Shown: positions 43,294-54,750 of the stretch, piece after piece | How the letters are laid out: each line of letters opens with the position of its first letter | Position numbering within the stretch: position 1 is the stretch's first letter | Assembly: GCA_043228905.1 (NCBI GenBank) | Contig: JBHGNT010000036.1 | Location: 186,001-250,000, forward strand | Reading direction: 5' to 3' | Source of the DNA: Azolla caroliniana | Taxonomy: Eukaryota; Polypodiophyta | DNA length: 64,000 bases | Program-made: the position numbers and the translations under genes | The notes under the pieces: generated by a model | Database searches by the model: none | What the model was told of the DNA's origin: nothing | The model's input: the letters and a program-made list of their open reading frames with translations, nothing else

Positions 43294-44517
43294 ATGGATA
43301 GAGGCATGGCGAGCTCGCTTCCAACATAGAAGCTCAACAGAACCAACTACGCGTCTTGGTCCTACAAGATGCACCAATACTTGCTCGGGCACAGCTATTG
43401 GAGTTATGTTGAAGGAGCTAATGACGCGGCACCCGAATCGACACACAGAGACTTCTTGTCGTGGGAGCAATCGGCAAGCAGGGTATTATACTACTTCGCG
43501 TCGTGTGTGGGCGAACAACTATTGAGCTATGTTCGGGATGCAAAGACGCCGAAGGGTGCGTGGGAAAATGTGAAGAAGATTTTCGCCGCGAGCACCACAG
43601 CCAGGAAGCTTCAGCTCCGACAGGAGTTGAGCAACCTACGACAACGCGACTTGTCGGTGGCAGACTATACCTCGAAGATCAAGGATATCTGCGACTCCCT
43701 CGCCTCCATAGAGGTGAACATCGAGGAGAGCGAGATGGTCCAAATCTGTCTCGGAGGTTTGGCGTCGAAGTTTGGAGCATTCCGAACGGCTGTGTGTACC
43801 CGGGAGAATATGCCGTCCTTTTTCAACTTACAGTCAATGCTCCTGGTAGAGGAGAACCACGCGGGTGCGTCTACAAGCACACACACCGACAACATAATGC
43901 TGTACACGGAGGGAGATAGGCCCCGTGGACGTGGAGGACGAGGCGAGTCGGCGCGTAATGGAGGCGGCCGACGAGATCAAGGAAGAAGGCACCGAAGTGA
44001 TGCCGACAGCAACTCCGGACCCTCCGAAAACAGGGGGAGTCGAAGCGATCAGAGCCGGCAAGGGAAGGCCATCACGGAATGCTGGTACTGTGGCAAGAAA
44101 GGCCACAGGGAGAGCGAGTGCTGGAAGAAGTGCGCCGAGTCGGAGAGGTCTGGTTCCGGACATACCGACAAAGGAAATCGGCAGCGATCGCACTACGCCG
44201 AAGGATCCGGAAAAGCCGGAGAAGGGTCAGTCTTCGTGACGAGACACGAAGCAAACTCAATGAAGCAGTCTGCCTCGCAATCAGACGAGGTGTGGTATGT
44301 CGACTCCGACGCGTCAAACCATGTGACGTGGCACAAGGAGTGGTTCTCATACCTTGAGAAACCGACGCAACCAGGAGTAGTCGCAACTGGAGACGACACT
44401 CCGCATCTGATTGCGAATGTCGGTGAAGTTCCCTTGAGCCATGTCGGGCAGAAAGGGAAACTTATGAACGTGTTACACGTCCGGATCATCACGAAGAATC
44501 TGGTGTCGGTCGGGTAG
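43294..44517 (+). pseudogene. E2 Gag and protease
   Basis: ATG at 43294. In-frame TAG at codon 12 (43327-43329); then Gag core, Gly/Arg-rich stretch, zinc knuckle CWYCGKKGHRESECW, and protease VWYVDSDASNHVTW (active site D-S-D where the family has D-S-G, so probably impaired). The frame ends at TAG 44515-44517, where E1 has CAG (Gln). No frameshift. Confidence 0.92.
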
Positions 44518-46878
44518 ATCGTCGACCAGGGGATGCAGGTTCGGTTTACGCATCTTGGGTGCTTCATTGAGGAAGAAGGCCGTATTATTGCGCAAGGGCA
44601 CAAAGATGGGAGGATGTTTATCCTCGACTCTACTGATGGTGGCACCGCAATGTTTGCGAAGGGAAAAAAAGTCGAGTCAGACATCGACTTATGGCACAAA
44701 CGGATAGGCCACGTCAACTACCAATGGCTTCAAGACCTGCAATCGAAACAAGTGGTGTTTGGATTGCCCAAATTTAGTGGCCGGAAGGCACAAATTTGTG
44801 AAGCCTGCCAACTCGGGAAGCAACACCGACTTCCTTTCCCCAACGAGCGAAACCGGAGCCGGAACAAGCTCGACCTTATACACTTCGATGTATGGGGGCC
44901 GGCACAAAACGTTAGTCTTGGCGGGAGCCGATATTTCGTCTCCTTCATCGACGACCACACGCGGCACACGTGGATCTACCTCATTGAGAGGAAGAGCGAA
45001 GTCTTTGACTGTTTCCGGGACCTCAAAGGGTTCGTGGAAACGGAAACGGGACGAAAGATCAAGTGCCTGCGGTCGGATAGCGGGAAAGAGTACTTTTCTG
45101 GTCAATTCAACGGTTATCTACAACAAATGGGAATTCGGCGCGAATTCAGTTGTAGATACACGCCGGAGCAGAACGGCGTAGCCGAGAGGAAGAATCGGTC
45201 AGTTGTGGAAGCGGCACGGGCAATGCTGGAGGAGAAGAGCATGCCCAAGTTCTACTGGGCCGAGGCGGTAAGGACCGCGGTATACATCCAGAACCAGATC
45301 GGAGACAAAGTGTCGGCGCACGAGCTATATTTCGGAACGAAGCCGAACTTGCGACACTTGAGGGTGTTCGGTAGCATTGCGTATGTGCATGTACCGAAGG
45401 AGAAAAGGAGGAAGCTGGACGCAAAGGCCGAGAAATGCATCTTGGTCGGTTACTCGGACGAGCAGAAGGGTTATAAGTGCTATAAGCCTCGCACCAAACA
45501 AGCGCGTGTTAGCCATGACGTTGTGTTTGACGAGTCCGCGTCCTGGTACCAGCCCCCGACTCCGAACCCCGACTCCAATCCGAGTTCTGACGATGAGGTC
45601 AGCGAGGCTGAGATGCCTTCGGATGAGCCCGAAATCGAGACCCGCGAAGAGCCGGCGAGTAGTGGAGACTCGGTCGTGCATTCCCCGCGCAGGAAGCCGA
45701 GGAGACGGCTTACGCGCAAAGAGAAAGGGAAGAAGAAGGTGTCGGATTCCGGCACGGATAGGGACGAGTCAGACCGACGCGAGTCCGACTCCGAGGGAAC
45801 CGGTGATGGGACTTTAAAGGTGAAGTCCGCGTCGACCGAGAAGGCCTCGACATCGGCTGATGTGAGATTACGCCGATCTACCCACCAGAAGAATCCTGTT
45901 TTGCGGTTCGGATACAACGAGTACATGGCGCATCACTATGCGTACATGACCCGTATAGCGGAAGTGTGTGAGCCGGAGAGCTACGTAGAAGCGGCGAAGG
46001 ACGCGAATTGGTGCACCACGATGGAGGAAGAGATGCACGCATTGGCGGAAAACGAGACCTGGGATCTGGTTGACACACCGAAGGGTGTGAAGCCGATCGG
46101 ATGTAGGTGGGTGTACAAGGTCAAGTACAACACCGACGGCTCGGTCAACCGATACAAGGCCCGGTTGGTGGCAAAAGGTTACGCGCAGAAACACGGCATT
46201 GACTACGATGAGACGTTTGCGCCGGTCGCGAAAATGACGACCGTCCGTGTTTTGCTCGCAGTAGCTGTGGTGAAGGGGTGGCACCTACATCAGATGGATG
46301 TAAAGAATGCGTTCCTGCAAGGTGACCTTGAGGAACAGGTGTACATGGTACAACCCCCCGGATTTCACTCTAGAACGAACTCCTCGGCAGTATGCCGACT
46401 GAAGAAGTCCCTTTACAGACTGAAGCAAGCCCCGCATGCTTGGAACATGAAGATCACGCAACAACTGCGTCGGATGGGCTTCGTCACGTCAAAATCAGAC
46501 TCTTCCCTGTTCATCCGGAAAGGTCGACTCAGACCGGTTAGTAGTCTACTATATGTTGATGACTTGGTCATCACGGGCGCCGACCTAGGTGAAATCGACC
46601 GCGTGAAGCTCCAGCTTGCGGCATCGTTCGACATGAAGGATCTGGGGGACCTTCATTACTTCCTCGGGATCGAAGTGATCCGCACCCCCGAAGGCATACT
46701 AATCAACCAATGTCATTACGCGCTGAATATGCTCTTCAAATTCGGGATGGCAGACTGTAAGTCCGTCTCCACTCCTCTGGATAGGACTGTCAAGCTTCGC
46801 CCCAATTCCGGCAAGGTTTGCGACCTGACAAGGTTCCGACAAGTTGTCGGAAGCCTTATCTACTTGACAATCACCTGA
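44518..46878 (+). pseudogene. E2 integrase and reverse transcriptase
   Basis: Same frame as Gag. GAG-pre-integrase DLWHKRIGHVN; integrase SFIDDHTRHTW, LRSDSGKEYFSG and QNGVAERKN supply D, D and E. An acidic Ser-rich spacer follows, then RT: GCRWVYKVKYNTDGSVNRYK, DETFAPVAKMTTVRVLL, QMDVKNAFLQG, LLYVDDLVITG (active site), DMKDLGDLHYFLGIEV. Ends at TGA 46876-46878, where E1 has an Arg codon. Confidence 0.93.
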
Positions 46879-47502
46879 CCCGATCTCAGTTATCCGGTCG
46901 GGGTGATCAGTCAATTCATGGCGCGACCTACCGAGGAGCACCTTCAATGTGCGCAACGCGTACTACGGTACGTCAGCGGCACTAAGGACCAGGGACTGCT
47001 ATATCGGACCGATATAGCCTCGTAGTTGGTCGGCTACACCGATGCTGACTAGGCCGGCTGTGTCGCCGATCGCCGATCCACGTCCGGACATGCGTTCTCT
47101 CTTGGGAGTGCCGCGATAGCGTGGAGTAGCAAGAAGCAGCCGACAGTTGCACTGTCGAGCATCAAAGTCGAGTACAAAGGAGCGGCTGTCGCAACATGCG
47201 AAGCCATATGGTTGAACCGGCTACTTAAGGATCTGCAGGTGGAGGTGTCCGATCCAACGATGATCTACTACGACAACCTTAGTAGCATCCAACTCGCGAA
47301 GAACCCCGTCTTCCACGCACGGACCAAGCACATTGAGGTGCACTACCATTTTGTCCGTCAGCGTGTCCTTTCTGGTGAAGTCGAACTTGAATATGTTCCG
47401 ACAGATCGGCAGACGACCGACATCTTCACCAAGCCTCTTGGTCTGGACAAGTTGCGGCAATTTTCGGGTGCGCTTGGGTTGTGTCACTTCGACGTGCCAA
47501 AC
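46879..47502 (+). pseudogene. E2 RNase H
   Basis: Same frame. VGYTDAD, SSIKVEYKG, YYDNLSSIQLAKNP, TKHIEVHYHFV and DIFTKPLGLDKLRQF. In-frame TAG at 47023 and 47050; the second replaces a Trp codon (TGG in E1). Confidence 0.9.
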
Positions 47503-48012
47503 TTGAGGGGGAGAAACGTCCTAGATGACCACGAAAGGGAGCAGGAAAGGAGCGGAAAAGACCTCGGATCGGCTGAAGAAGCCGAGAGCGGATCCGCGGA
47601 AAAGTCCGGAAGCGGACACAAGGGGAGTAACCGAAAGAAAGAGCCAAAGCCAACCAGGCATGGGGGAGATGACGCCGTCAAGGGCAAGAAGACCGGAGAC
47701 GAGTTGGAGACAACCAACTCGGACGAGAGCGAAAACCGATCGAAGGTAGCCGAGTCAGTGCGGATGTTTGATTCAGATACACTAAATAAACTGAGGGCCG
47801 AGCGGAAAAGAAGGCGGCAGGAGAAGCGCCAACACCGCGACAGCAAGGGACCTGTGAAGGGCCGTGGGAGCAGACAAGCAGACCAAAAGGGTCGAAGCGC
47901 GCGGAGTCGAATAGGCCGAGGAGCGCGAGTGAGGCGTGGAGCTAGGAGAAGCCGGAGCATAGGTCCGACAGAGCAGGCGGAACCTCAAGTTGAGCTTGAG
48001 GGGGAGTGTTGA
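47503..48012 (+). pseudogene. E2 extra C-terminal Pol domain
   Basis: About 169 codons beyond RNase H in the same frame; labelled pseudogene only because the polyprotein upstream has stops. Acidic/Ser-rich start, then DELETTNSDES, MFDSD, a Lys/Arg-rich region and RGARVRRGARRSRS. The stop falls inside the 3' LTR (48010-48012). It lies between an internal purine tract (TTGAGGGGGAGAAA, ~47498) and the terminal one (TTGAGGGGGAGTG, ~47996). Homologous to 11785-12348. Function unknown; nucleic-acid binding is a guess from its charge. Confidence 0.8.
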
Positions 48013-48424
48013 GAGACAAGCTCAACATTTGTGCGTAATACGATGCGTAACCAGTGCGTAGACTGGGTGCATAAAACCGGTACGCAGACCGGTGCGTAGA
48101 AAGGCCGTATTGGTGCGTAGACCGAAATGCCGTTAGAAAGATATTCCTCGTAAGGAATACTTTTGGGAGTAAGTGTCGAGGCTCATTTATGAGCACTTAA
48201 GTACTGTCAGTACTTGTGTCAGCCCACTGTCAGGGCTTGTATAAAAGTGCTCACTGAGCACATCCTATGTACAGATTGAAGATTATTTTTGAATTTAACT
48301 TCTCGTGTTACTCTCTCTCTCTGTCTCTCCCGCGTATACTGAGTAAGCTCAAGCTCTCCATTAAACCTGAGTTTTCTTCCTTCTGTTCGGTCTTCATACT
48401 TGCTTCCGCACGTTACTTTTTACA
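48007..48424 (+). repeat. 3' LTR of E2
   Basis: 418 bp, 7 differences from the 5' LTR. Followed by the GGTCG duplication. Confidence 0.97.
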
Positions 48425-48479
48425 GGTCGAATGGGAGTCGGCCGAACATATGTATGTATATATACATACATACATATAC

Positions 48480-48511
<32 letters not shown>

Positions 48512-48915
48512 GTGTGTGTGTGTGTGTAGGTGTGTGTAGGTAATCGTATATATGTATATGAGATGAGTTAGTATATATAGTGAGAGTCGAACTAGCTGCG
48601 TTTGTATGTGGGATAACTTACTAAGAGTAAAAACAGTGATAGAAGCGCGAATGTGAACTTAAGTAATTGAGCGCGTGAGGTGTAAGTGAATGTGTTGCAA
48701 GAGTAGAGCGATATAGAGAACGATAGAATGCTAACACAATAGTGGTTGTGCAAGTGACATAGTGCAAAAGCTGAGCGTGAGAGGAAACAAAGAAATGAGA
48801 GTGAAACAGAGAAGAAAGAGAGACAAAACAGAGAAGCTTTGGAAGCTTCAAAAGTGACAGATACCTACAAGTTAGGGTTTGATGCACTCGGCTGAATTTG
48901 TGGTTTCAGATAACA
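48425..48915 (+). repeat. 3' LTR of fragment C, second part (end approximate)
   Basis: Continues 42726-42803 after E2. I place the end at ATAACA (48910-48915) because it is the inverse of the TGTTAT start. Includes a TATG/GT microsatellite (about 48450-48535). Confidence 0.5.
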
Positions 48916-49243
48916 ACATGACAGTACATCCATACCAAATCAGGTTCTATCATTCCATGTTTGTATTTCTTCTTGTCTCATAGTGGAAATTTCTGTTTGC
49001 CGTGGTTTTTCCCTGAAATCAGGGTTTTCCACGTAAATCGCGTGCTCCTTGTTTTTCGTTTTGTTTGTGTCTCAGTATATTAGTGGTTTACGTCTGAGTA
49101 AAATCTTTCAATAGGGTCATTGAAAACTTTGGGGTATTTTGGTAAATATTCAAACGTCAAGGGTATTTCTATTCAGATATTATTTTAAAACCAGTTGAAA
49201 ACTTCGTCATAAAATTGTGATAATTTGTTCTCCTTATTGGCAG

Positions 49244-50776
49244 AACAAGTACTTTGCGGCATCGTGCAGTAGACTTGAACCTGAAAATCTGTGCCAATGG
49301 CTATATTGCAGTTGTAGACTTGCTAAAACTTGGAGTCAAAACAATGGCTGGGATACCGTTGAGTGTCTACACTGTGGAAGATGTAATGAAGATGCCACCT
49401 TGAACTGCACTAGAATAAGTTCCATAGTTTTAGCAATGACATATAAATCTTGCAAACAACTTTGATTGAGTCTTTGTGGCCTATGTTTCTCTATTGTTTG
49501 ATAGTTTTTTATGCACACCTTTCTAGTTGTTTTATAGTTGGTTTTGACCATCACAACACAAATGTGGTAGTGACATAATTCATTGGTTTTTCTATCAACA
49601 TGCAATATCTTTAATGATGGTTTATTTGTTTCACAGATTGGATTTTGACTCGAGAGATTAAAGATTACAAGAAAATACAGTGTTTTCATTCTTTTTGTTT
49701 TCTTTCTATCTACGTCTGTTTTGTTGGAGACTCTGGATTGTTTTCATGTTCTTATGTTCAAATTCTTGGTAAAGGCATATTTGTACATTGTAATTTGTGA
49801 GTGTTTTTTGTGTGGAATTATTTGTGTAGGCTGTAGAACAAGACAATAAGCAACGTTTTGGATTATTGGAGGAAGATGGCGTCCTCTTGATAAGGGCTAA
49901 TCAAGGACATAGTCTAAAAGTACGTGGAAAGCTATTTGAATCTAGTTTTGGAAGAGTTTCTCCAATTGGGAGATTTTTGCTTTTCTTGAGTGATTGGCTC
50001 TTTGTTTTAGGCCGTGGAAACAGAGAAGTTGTTGAAACCAATCTTGTCAGCTGATGAAATTCCTGGTAAATTTTGGGAATTAAATCTACCATGTGTTTAT
50101 TCTATGAAATTTTATAAGAATGCCATTTGTGAATCATCATATCCCTTTATGGGAGCTTTCGATAGGCATGTGTAAATTAGTTCTCACTTTATATTATTTG
50201 ACAGTTTGTATACATGGTACTTCAATGAACAATCTCGATTTAATACTACGTTCTGGATTAAAAAGGATGGGGAGAAATCATGTACATTTTGCAACCGGTT
50301 TACCGACGGAGGATGGAGTAATAAGTGGTATGCCAATTATAATCAGGTTAAATCTGAAGTATATATTGAGATCAAACTTAATTAAGCCATGACTCTCTAA
50401 ACTTTCCATTGGATTGCAGGAATGAGATCTTCCAGTGATGTTATAATATACTTAGATTCTAAGAAAGCCCTTGAAGGTCTGAGTTTTCATATGCTTCGTT
50501 TTGTATATGAATTTGTTCTATCTACATCTACATAGACATGCCATATTGTGTCTGAGTTTTCATATGTTTCATTCTATATATAAATTTGTTCTATCTACAT
50601 AAATATTCATGTGCCATATTGTCTCCAGATGGCATGAAACTATATATGATAATGGAGTAATTTTGACGGAGGGATTTGATGGAGTTGTATTAGCCAAGTA
50701 CTTTGCACAAGTTGCGAAGTGGAGAAAATGGAAAGTTGTTCCTTTGAATTTGACGGTTAAGAAAGATTTGGAATAA
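49244..50776 (+). pseudogene. TPT1: tRNA 2'-phosphotransferase (Tpt1/KptA), partial, frameshifted
   Basis: Removes the 2'-phosphate left at tRNA splice junctions, using NAD+. Exons: 49244-49382 (donor uncertain), 49830-49919, 50011-50065, 50205-50327, 50420-50476, about 50624-50776. Motifs: LRHRAVDLNLKICANGY, KQRFGLLEEDG, LLIRANQGHSLK (family R-x-N-Q-G-H), VCIHGTSMNNLDLILRSGLK, HVHFATGLP, SSSDVIIYLD, GVILTEGFDGVV. In the last exon GMKLY and DNGVILTEGFDG lie in different frames (near 50645-50660), consistent with a small deletion beside TATATAT. The N-terminus upstream of LRH is not identified; fragment C's LTR ends about 330 bp upstream. Pseudogene, or a local sequence error. Confidence 0.8.
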
Positions 50777-50789
50777 CACATGATCCTAT

Positions 50790-52385
50790 TGCCTTTCTCA
50801 TGACCCTAAAAAGCTATAAGGATCAGAGTGGGATCAAGGAAGGATGATCAGTCAAGGATTGTGGCGATGATTGAGAAGATGGTACTGTCAACAGACACTA
50901 ATAGAGGGTACGTGCGAAGGGGGTGGGGGATATCTAAAAATCCAAAAGCAATGCATTTAGTACCAATTCCACTCCTCACATTTCTTATTGAGATTCATCT
51001 AAAAAAGGTATTTATGATCATTTTTAATGGAATTCATAGCAAAAGGTATTATGTTCACTGTTTTCCAACAGGTTACTATGTGAAGTAGCCCATAGATGAA
51101 CATTTATCTATCTGTAAAGATATGCACACCAGTGAAATGTGGTTGATAAGAGTTCATTTAGCTCCTTTGTTTGGCATGCGTACATGCAAGGACTTTGAAT
51201 GTTTAGGTGTGTCGTGATCAGTGTCATACTCTATCTTAAGATATTCTTCTCAACATCTTTCTCGAAGCTTTAAGTAAATGAGTTTGCCACGCAAGACCTT
51301 GAAAATCACTAAATTTCTTGATCTAGGACTTTGGATGGCTTTTTTGCATTGATTAGGAGTTCTTAAAAAGCTCTAGAAATAATTTTTGAGCAACAGAAGG
51401 TTCTAATATTCTTAGACTTATGCAGGAATATTCAATGATCTCATTATATAACCCACCCATGGCTCAGGTCCATAGCTCAGAAGTTTTGGGTTTTTACCAA
51501 TTTTATTGTGCAAGTCTTGTATGAAGTAATGCACTAGTCTTGTATTGAGTAATACTGTTTTGTGAAATCTCAACCTTTTATCATTTTGTATTTCATCCTT
51601 GTATACGTGACAATGTGAATTAGATACATCATGATATAGCCATTTGAACCATAATAACATATATAGTTTTTACCTTTACAATGCACATCGTTGGATCTTG
51701 TCCTTTTCATACCTTAATGAATAACACTATCTCATATCATTGAATCTAATTCATTGAATACTAGAATTTAATGCTCCTCTTCATCAAGAACTTTTTCGAG
51801 GGGGATTTGTAGTTATAAGCTCTTCAATGGTGGCTTTGAATGTTTGAGAGCAATTTTTTTCGAGCTCTTGTAGCAAATCTTTGTAACATTTATTTGAATA
51901 ATTATCAATCTCTTGTGTGCGCCAGTAGTTTGGCAAGACTCCCACCTTGGACTTGCCTTACCACAAGTTAGAATATGTAAGATTTTGCCTCCAATTTTCA
52001 TGGGGCATCTAAATGGAAGGGTTGTGAGCATAACTTGAATATTAGAGTTCAATATTATAATGTCTTCAGCACAAAGTTCAATTGATCATAACGTGTGCAC
52101 AAGTAGTATAGTAGTGATTGTTCATTGATAAATGATGCAATCAAGCCCCAAAGCTTTCTCCCCAAGCAATATCAATATCAATATCAAATTCACTACACTA
52201 CAAAGCATGGTTACCTAGCATAGGAACATTTTGGGAATGAGGATATAAATTCGAGAATGGAAGCTGGGGCCAATAGCACACAACATTTGAATTTTCAAAT
52301 TTTGAATAGAAAAGTGATGCATAGGTACAAACTTATGAGCAAAAGCATGTCTAAGGACCAACATTTGACCAAATGCATGTTTAGT
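50790..52385. other. Spacer
   Basis: No recognisable gene; ORFs are short and unlike anything I know. Confidence 0.45.
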
Positions 52386-52388
52386 CAA

Positions 52389-52808
52389 TCATATGTAACA
52401 ATACTCGGTAGCCATTTGAACATTCAAAATATTATGCAATATATTTCTACCTGTAATAAAACCATATTGAGATGGATGAATAAGTTGAGGTAAAAATTTC
52501 TTAAGTCTGTTGGATAATAGCTTTGCAAACACTATGTACAACCCTCCCATCAATGAAATAGGCAACCATTGATGAAATGACTCCGAAGATGGTACCTTTG
52601 GTATCAATTTGATTAAGCCCACCTTCCAGCTCTTAGGCATGAAACCAGAATCCCAACATTGTTGAAACATTTGTGTGAATGGACTCTTAAGCATGTTAGC
52701 ATACTTCTTAAAAACTTCATTTGTAACACCATCCCAGCCATGGCTTTTACCATTTGGACAGTGTAACAATACCTTTTCCACCTCAACTTCTTCAAAATCG
52801 GCATCCAA
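52389..52808 (-). pseudogene. Plant-type LINE: start of RT domain
   Basis: Minus strand: KSHGWDGVTNEVFKKY, KVGLIKLIPKV and HPSQYGFITGRNILHNI, the first RT blocks of an L1-like plant LINE. The homology stops at about 52389, before the YADD box, so the 3' end is missing. Confidence 0.85.
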
Positions 52809-52811
52809 TTG

Positions 52812-53243
52812 TTAACAAATATTTGTATTCATGACACTCCCAATTACATTATAAAATTCTTGTCGCGCTTTCAAGACATCCTCATTAATAATCATCTCTG
52901 GCCCAATCAAATTCTTAAAATGAGTAATACATAACTCAATAACCTTCATTGGGTATACAACAATGTCATCCCCTATCTTAATTTGTACCACATTTGTACG
53001 AGCATATGGCAGTCTTAATCCTTGAAAAAACATATGAGATTGTGATTGATTATCTATAAATCCCTCCTTTAATTGGCGTAGTCTATAACTTTGACAAGAC
53101 AAATTCTTCACAATTTCCTGTACTTGAACTTGAACATCCAAAAGTTCTTCATCATGCGGATTATTCATCAATAGTACATTGTATTGCGTAAGAATATATG
53201 AGAACTTATCAATCAATTTCTTACATCTTTTAGCATTAGTCAT
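52812..53243 (-). pseudogene. Plant-type LINE: endonuclease-RT linker
   Basis: Open 143 codons (LRQLKEGFIDNQSQSHMFFQ; VIELCITHFKNLIG), the usual spacer between APE and RT in plant L1 ORF2. A frame break separates it from RT. Confidence 0.75.
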
Positions 53244-53385
53244 ACCATACCTACGATGAATATCATTGATATTTTGTAGTGTTATATCCTATGCATGCCA
53301 TCCTTTTGAAATAACTTGTTCTGAAAACATGCCAAAAATTTGTTGCATATAGGCATCAAATAAGGAATGTAATAATAACGAAGAA

Positions 53386-53943
53386 TTAAACCTCAAAGGA
53401 ACTCGATGAAGCAATGTTTTGTACATGTCTACCCCATGTTTTATTAAACTCAAAACATATGGGAAAATGATCCGATGTCACAACCTCTTGCATAATTGAC
53501 ATATTAAGCATCTCTAGCAAGGACTCATCATGCATAACATACATTCTATCTAACCTACTCGATGTTTCCTTATATTGCATAGACTGAAATGTAAACCCAA
53601 CCTCATCTTGATGCAACCAATTCCATACATCTAACTTCAAAACCTCTGATGCCAATTTGTCCCAAACTGCTTGCTCAAGAGAATCCATCAACGAGAATCT
53701 TTAAGTAGATTGTGAAGCATCAACACACATATTAAAATCACTCATTATCAAACCAACACGGCCCAATGATAGTCGTGAATACATTGAAGACCATAACTCA
53801 ATGCATTGATTAACACTATTGGGTGCATAGATTTCTACCAACCATATCAAATCCTGAAAATACTTTACCTCCATCACCAAAAAACATCCATATGGACCAT
53901 TATAGACTATATGTGGACAAAATGAATCACGAATAATCATGAC
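53386..53943 (-). pseudogene. Plant-type LINE: C-terminal part of APE endonuclease
   Basis: Blocks IYAPNS, SDFNMCVDASQST (family GDFN), SRLDRMYVMH and VTSDHFPICF. Interrupted upstream by the mitochondrial insert. Confidence 0.85.
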
Positions 53944-54015
53944 AAACATCCATATGGACCAAAGTATACTTCGTATTCAAGAAGGGAAAACGAAGTGCAA
54001 TGAGTTTAATGGTGC

Positions 54016-54318
54016 TCGACCTTTCATGCGATTAGGAAATTCCACGGCAATGGTCCCGCGAATTCGAGAAGTTACCACCGGAATGGCCAGCCCAATTGCG
54101 AATTCCGCAACTGCCACCGTTAACACTAGTAAAGTGAGTGATTAACCCATCATATCATCCGAATAGACAGAAAATACCGGAGAGTTCAAATTGACAGCCA
54201 ATAACATTAACTCAATTAGCATCGGCATAATAGTAATATTCCTTCTATTTGAGAGAATTCCCTGAATACCTGAAAGAGAGGAAATCATGGAAAATGTCAA
54301 ATATTTGACCAGATCCGT
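54016..54318 (-). pseudogene. nad4L: Mitochondrial nad4L copy in nuclear DNA
   Basis: NADH dehydrogenase subunit 4L in its home genome. 101 codons: ACG where the start Met belongs (54316-54318), [42 protein letters not shown], and CGA where a stop is expected (54016-54018). The internal TAA (54142-54144) sits at a conserved Gln. Several Ser/Pro codons occupy Phe/Leu positions. These all equal unedited RNA-editing sites, so the source was mitochondrial DNA, not cDNA. No nuclear expression expected. Confidence 0.85.
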
Positions 54319-54538
54319 AAGAAAAAGTCTTTCTTCGTTTCATAAAAATCGTAGTGAGATTGGTTCTTTATAATCATGGCTGTTTAAAAAGAAGTGAAAA
54401 GGGGCAAGTAATCCCATATACCAATATAGCGAAAAGTGACCGAAGCATGATGCAGGTTCGGTTGAAAGGAAGAACCCGCTAGCCCGCCCTGAACAAGGGC
54501 AAAGCATTCCGTAGGTATATAATCTAATGTGCACTTTC

Positions 54539-54588
54539 CGCATCCTACAGGACTTGAACCTGTGACCTTCAACTTAGAAGGTTGTTGC
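54539..54588 (-). pseudogene. 3' part of a mitochondrial trnR(UCU)-like gene
   Basis: Anticodon arm CAAC-CTTCTAA-GTTG (anticodon TCT), T arm ACAGG-TTCAAGT-CCTGT with perfect pairing, and acceptor 3' strand AGGATGC. The acceptor 5' strand and D arm are lost at the insertion junction. Confidence 0.65.
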
Positions 54589-54592
54589 GGAA

Positions 54593-54750
54593 TATCCACG
54601 CAAATGTAACATAGATCCTGCTAAATCATGACACTTATGTTCAACTGCACATAAAACATCCCATTCTTTATCAAATAAAGTTTTCCATAATATATATTTC
54701 TTATGAGGAGAAGATGCCCCTCTCACATTCCATGATACCACTTTCATTTA
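54593..54750 (-). pseudogene. Plant-type LINE: N-terminal APE endonuclease
   Basis: Minus strand ATG then KVVSWNVRG (APE start), ALCAVEHK-like block (VLCAVEHKCHDL) and LAGSMLHLRGYS up to the insert. Confidence 0.85.

Larger units (their letters stand above)
42804..48424 (+). mobile_element. Young Ty1/copia element E2
   Basis: Two 418-bp LTRs with 7 differences counted by eye (98.3% identical), a perfect 5-bp target duplication GGTCG (42799-42803, 48425-48429), an intact primer site and polypurine tract, and one continuous reading frame (43294-48012) interrupted only by five nonsense codons. Recent but not coding-competent as read. Confidence 0.97.
53944..54592 (-). other. Mitochondrial DNA insertion (NUMT) in the LINE
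   Basis: Carries a complete nad4L-like reading (54016-54318) and the 3' part of a trnR(UCU)-like gene (54539-54588) with ~200 bp of mitochondrial-looking spacer. Higher GC than its neighbours. LINE endonuclease sequence continues on both sides. At the left junction an 18-bp copy (AAACATCCATATGGACCA, 53944-53961) of nearby LINE sequence (53882-53899) looks like templated filler. Confidence 0.85.

Noticed and set aside
48449-48540. Direct repeats suggestive of a CRISPR-like array
   Set aside because: Simple TATG/GT microsatellite without spacers; the genome is eukaryotic.
53939-54145. Plus-strand ORF across the mitochondrial insert
   Set aside because: Antisense shadow of nad4L.
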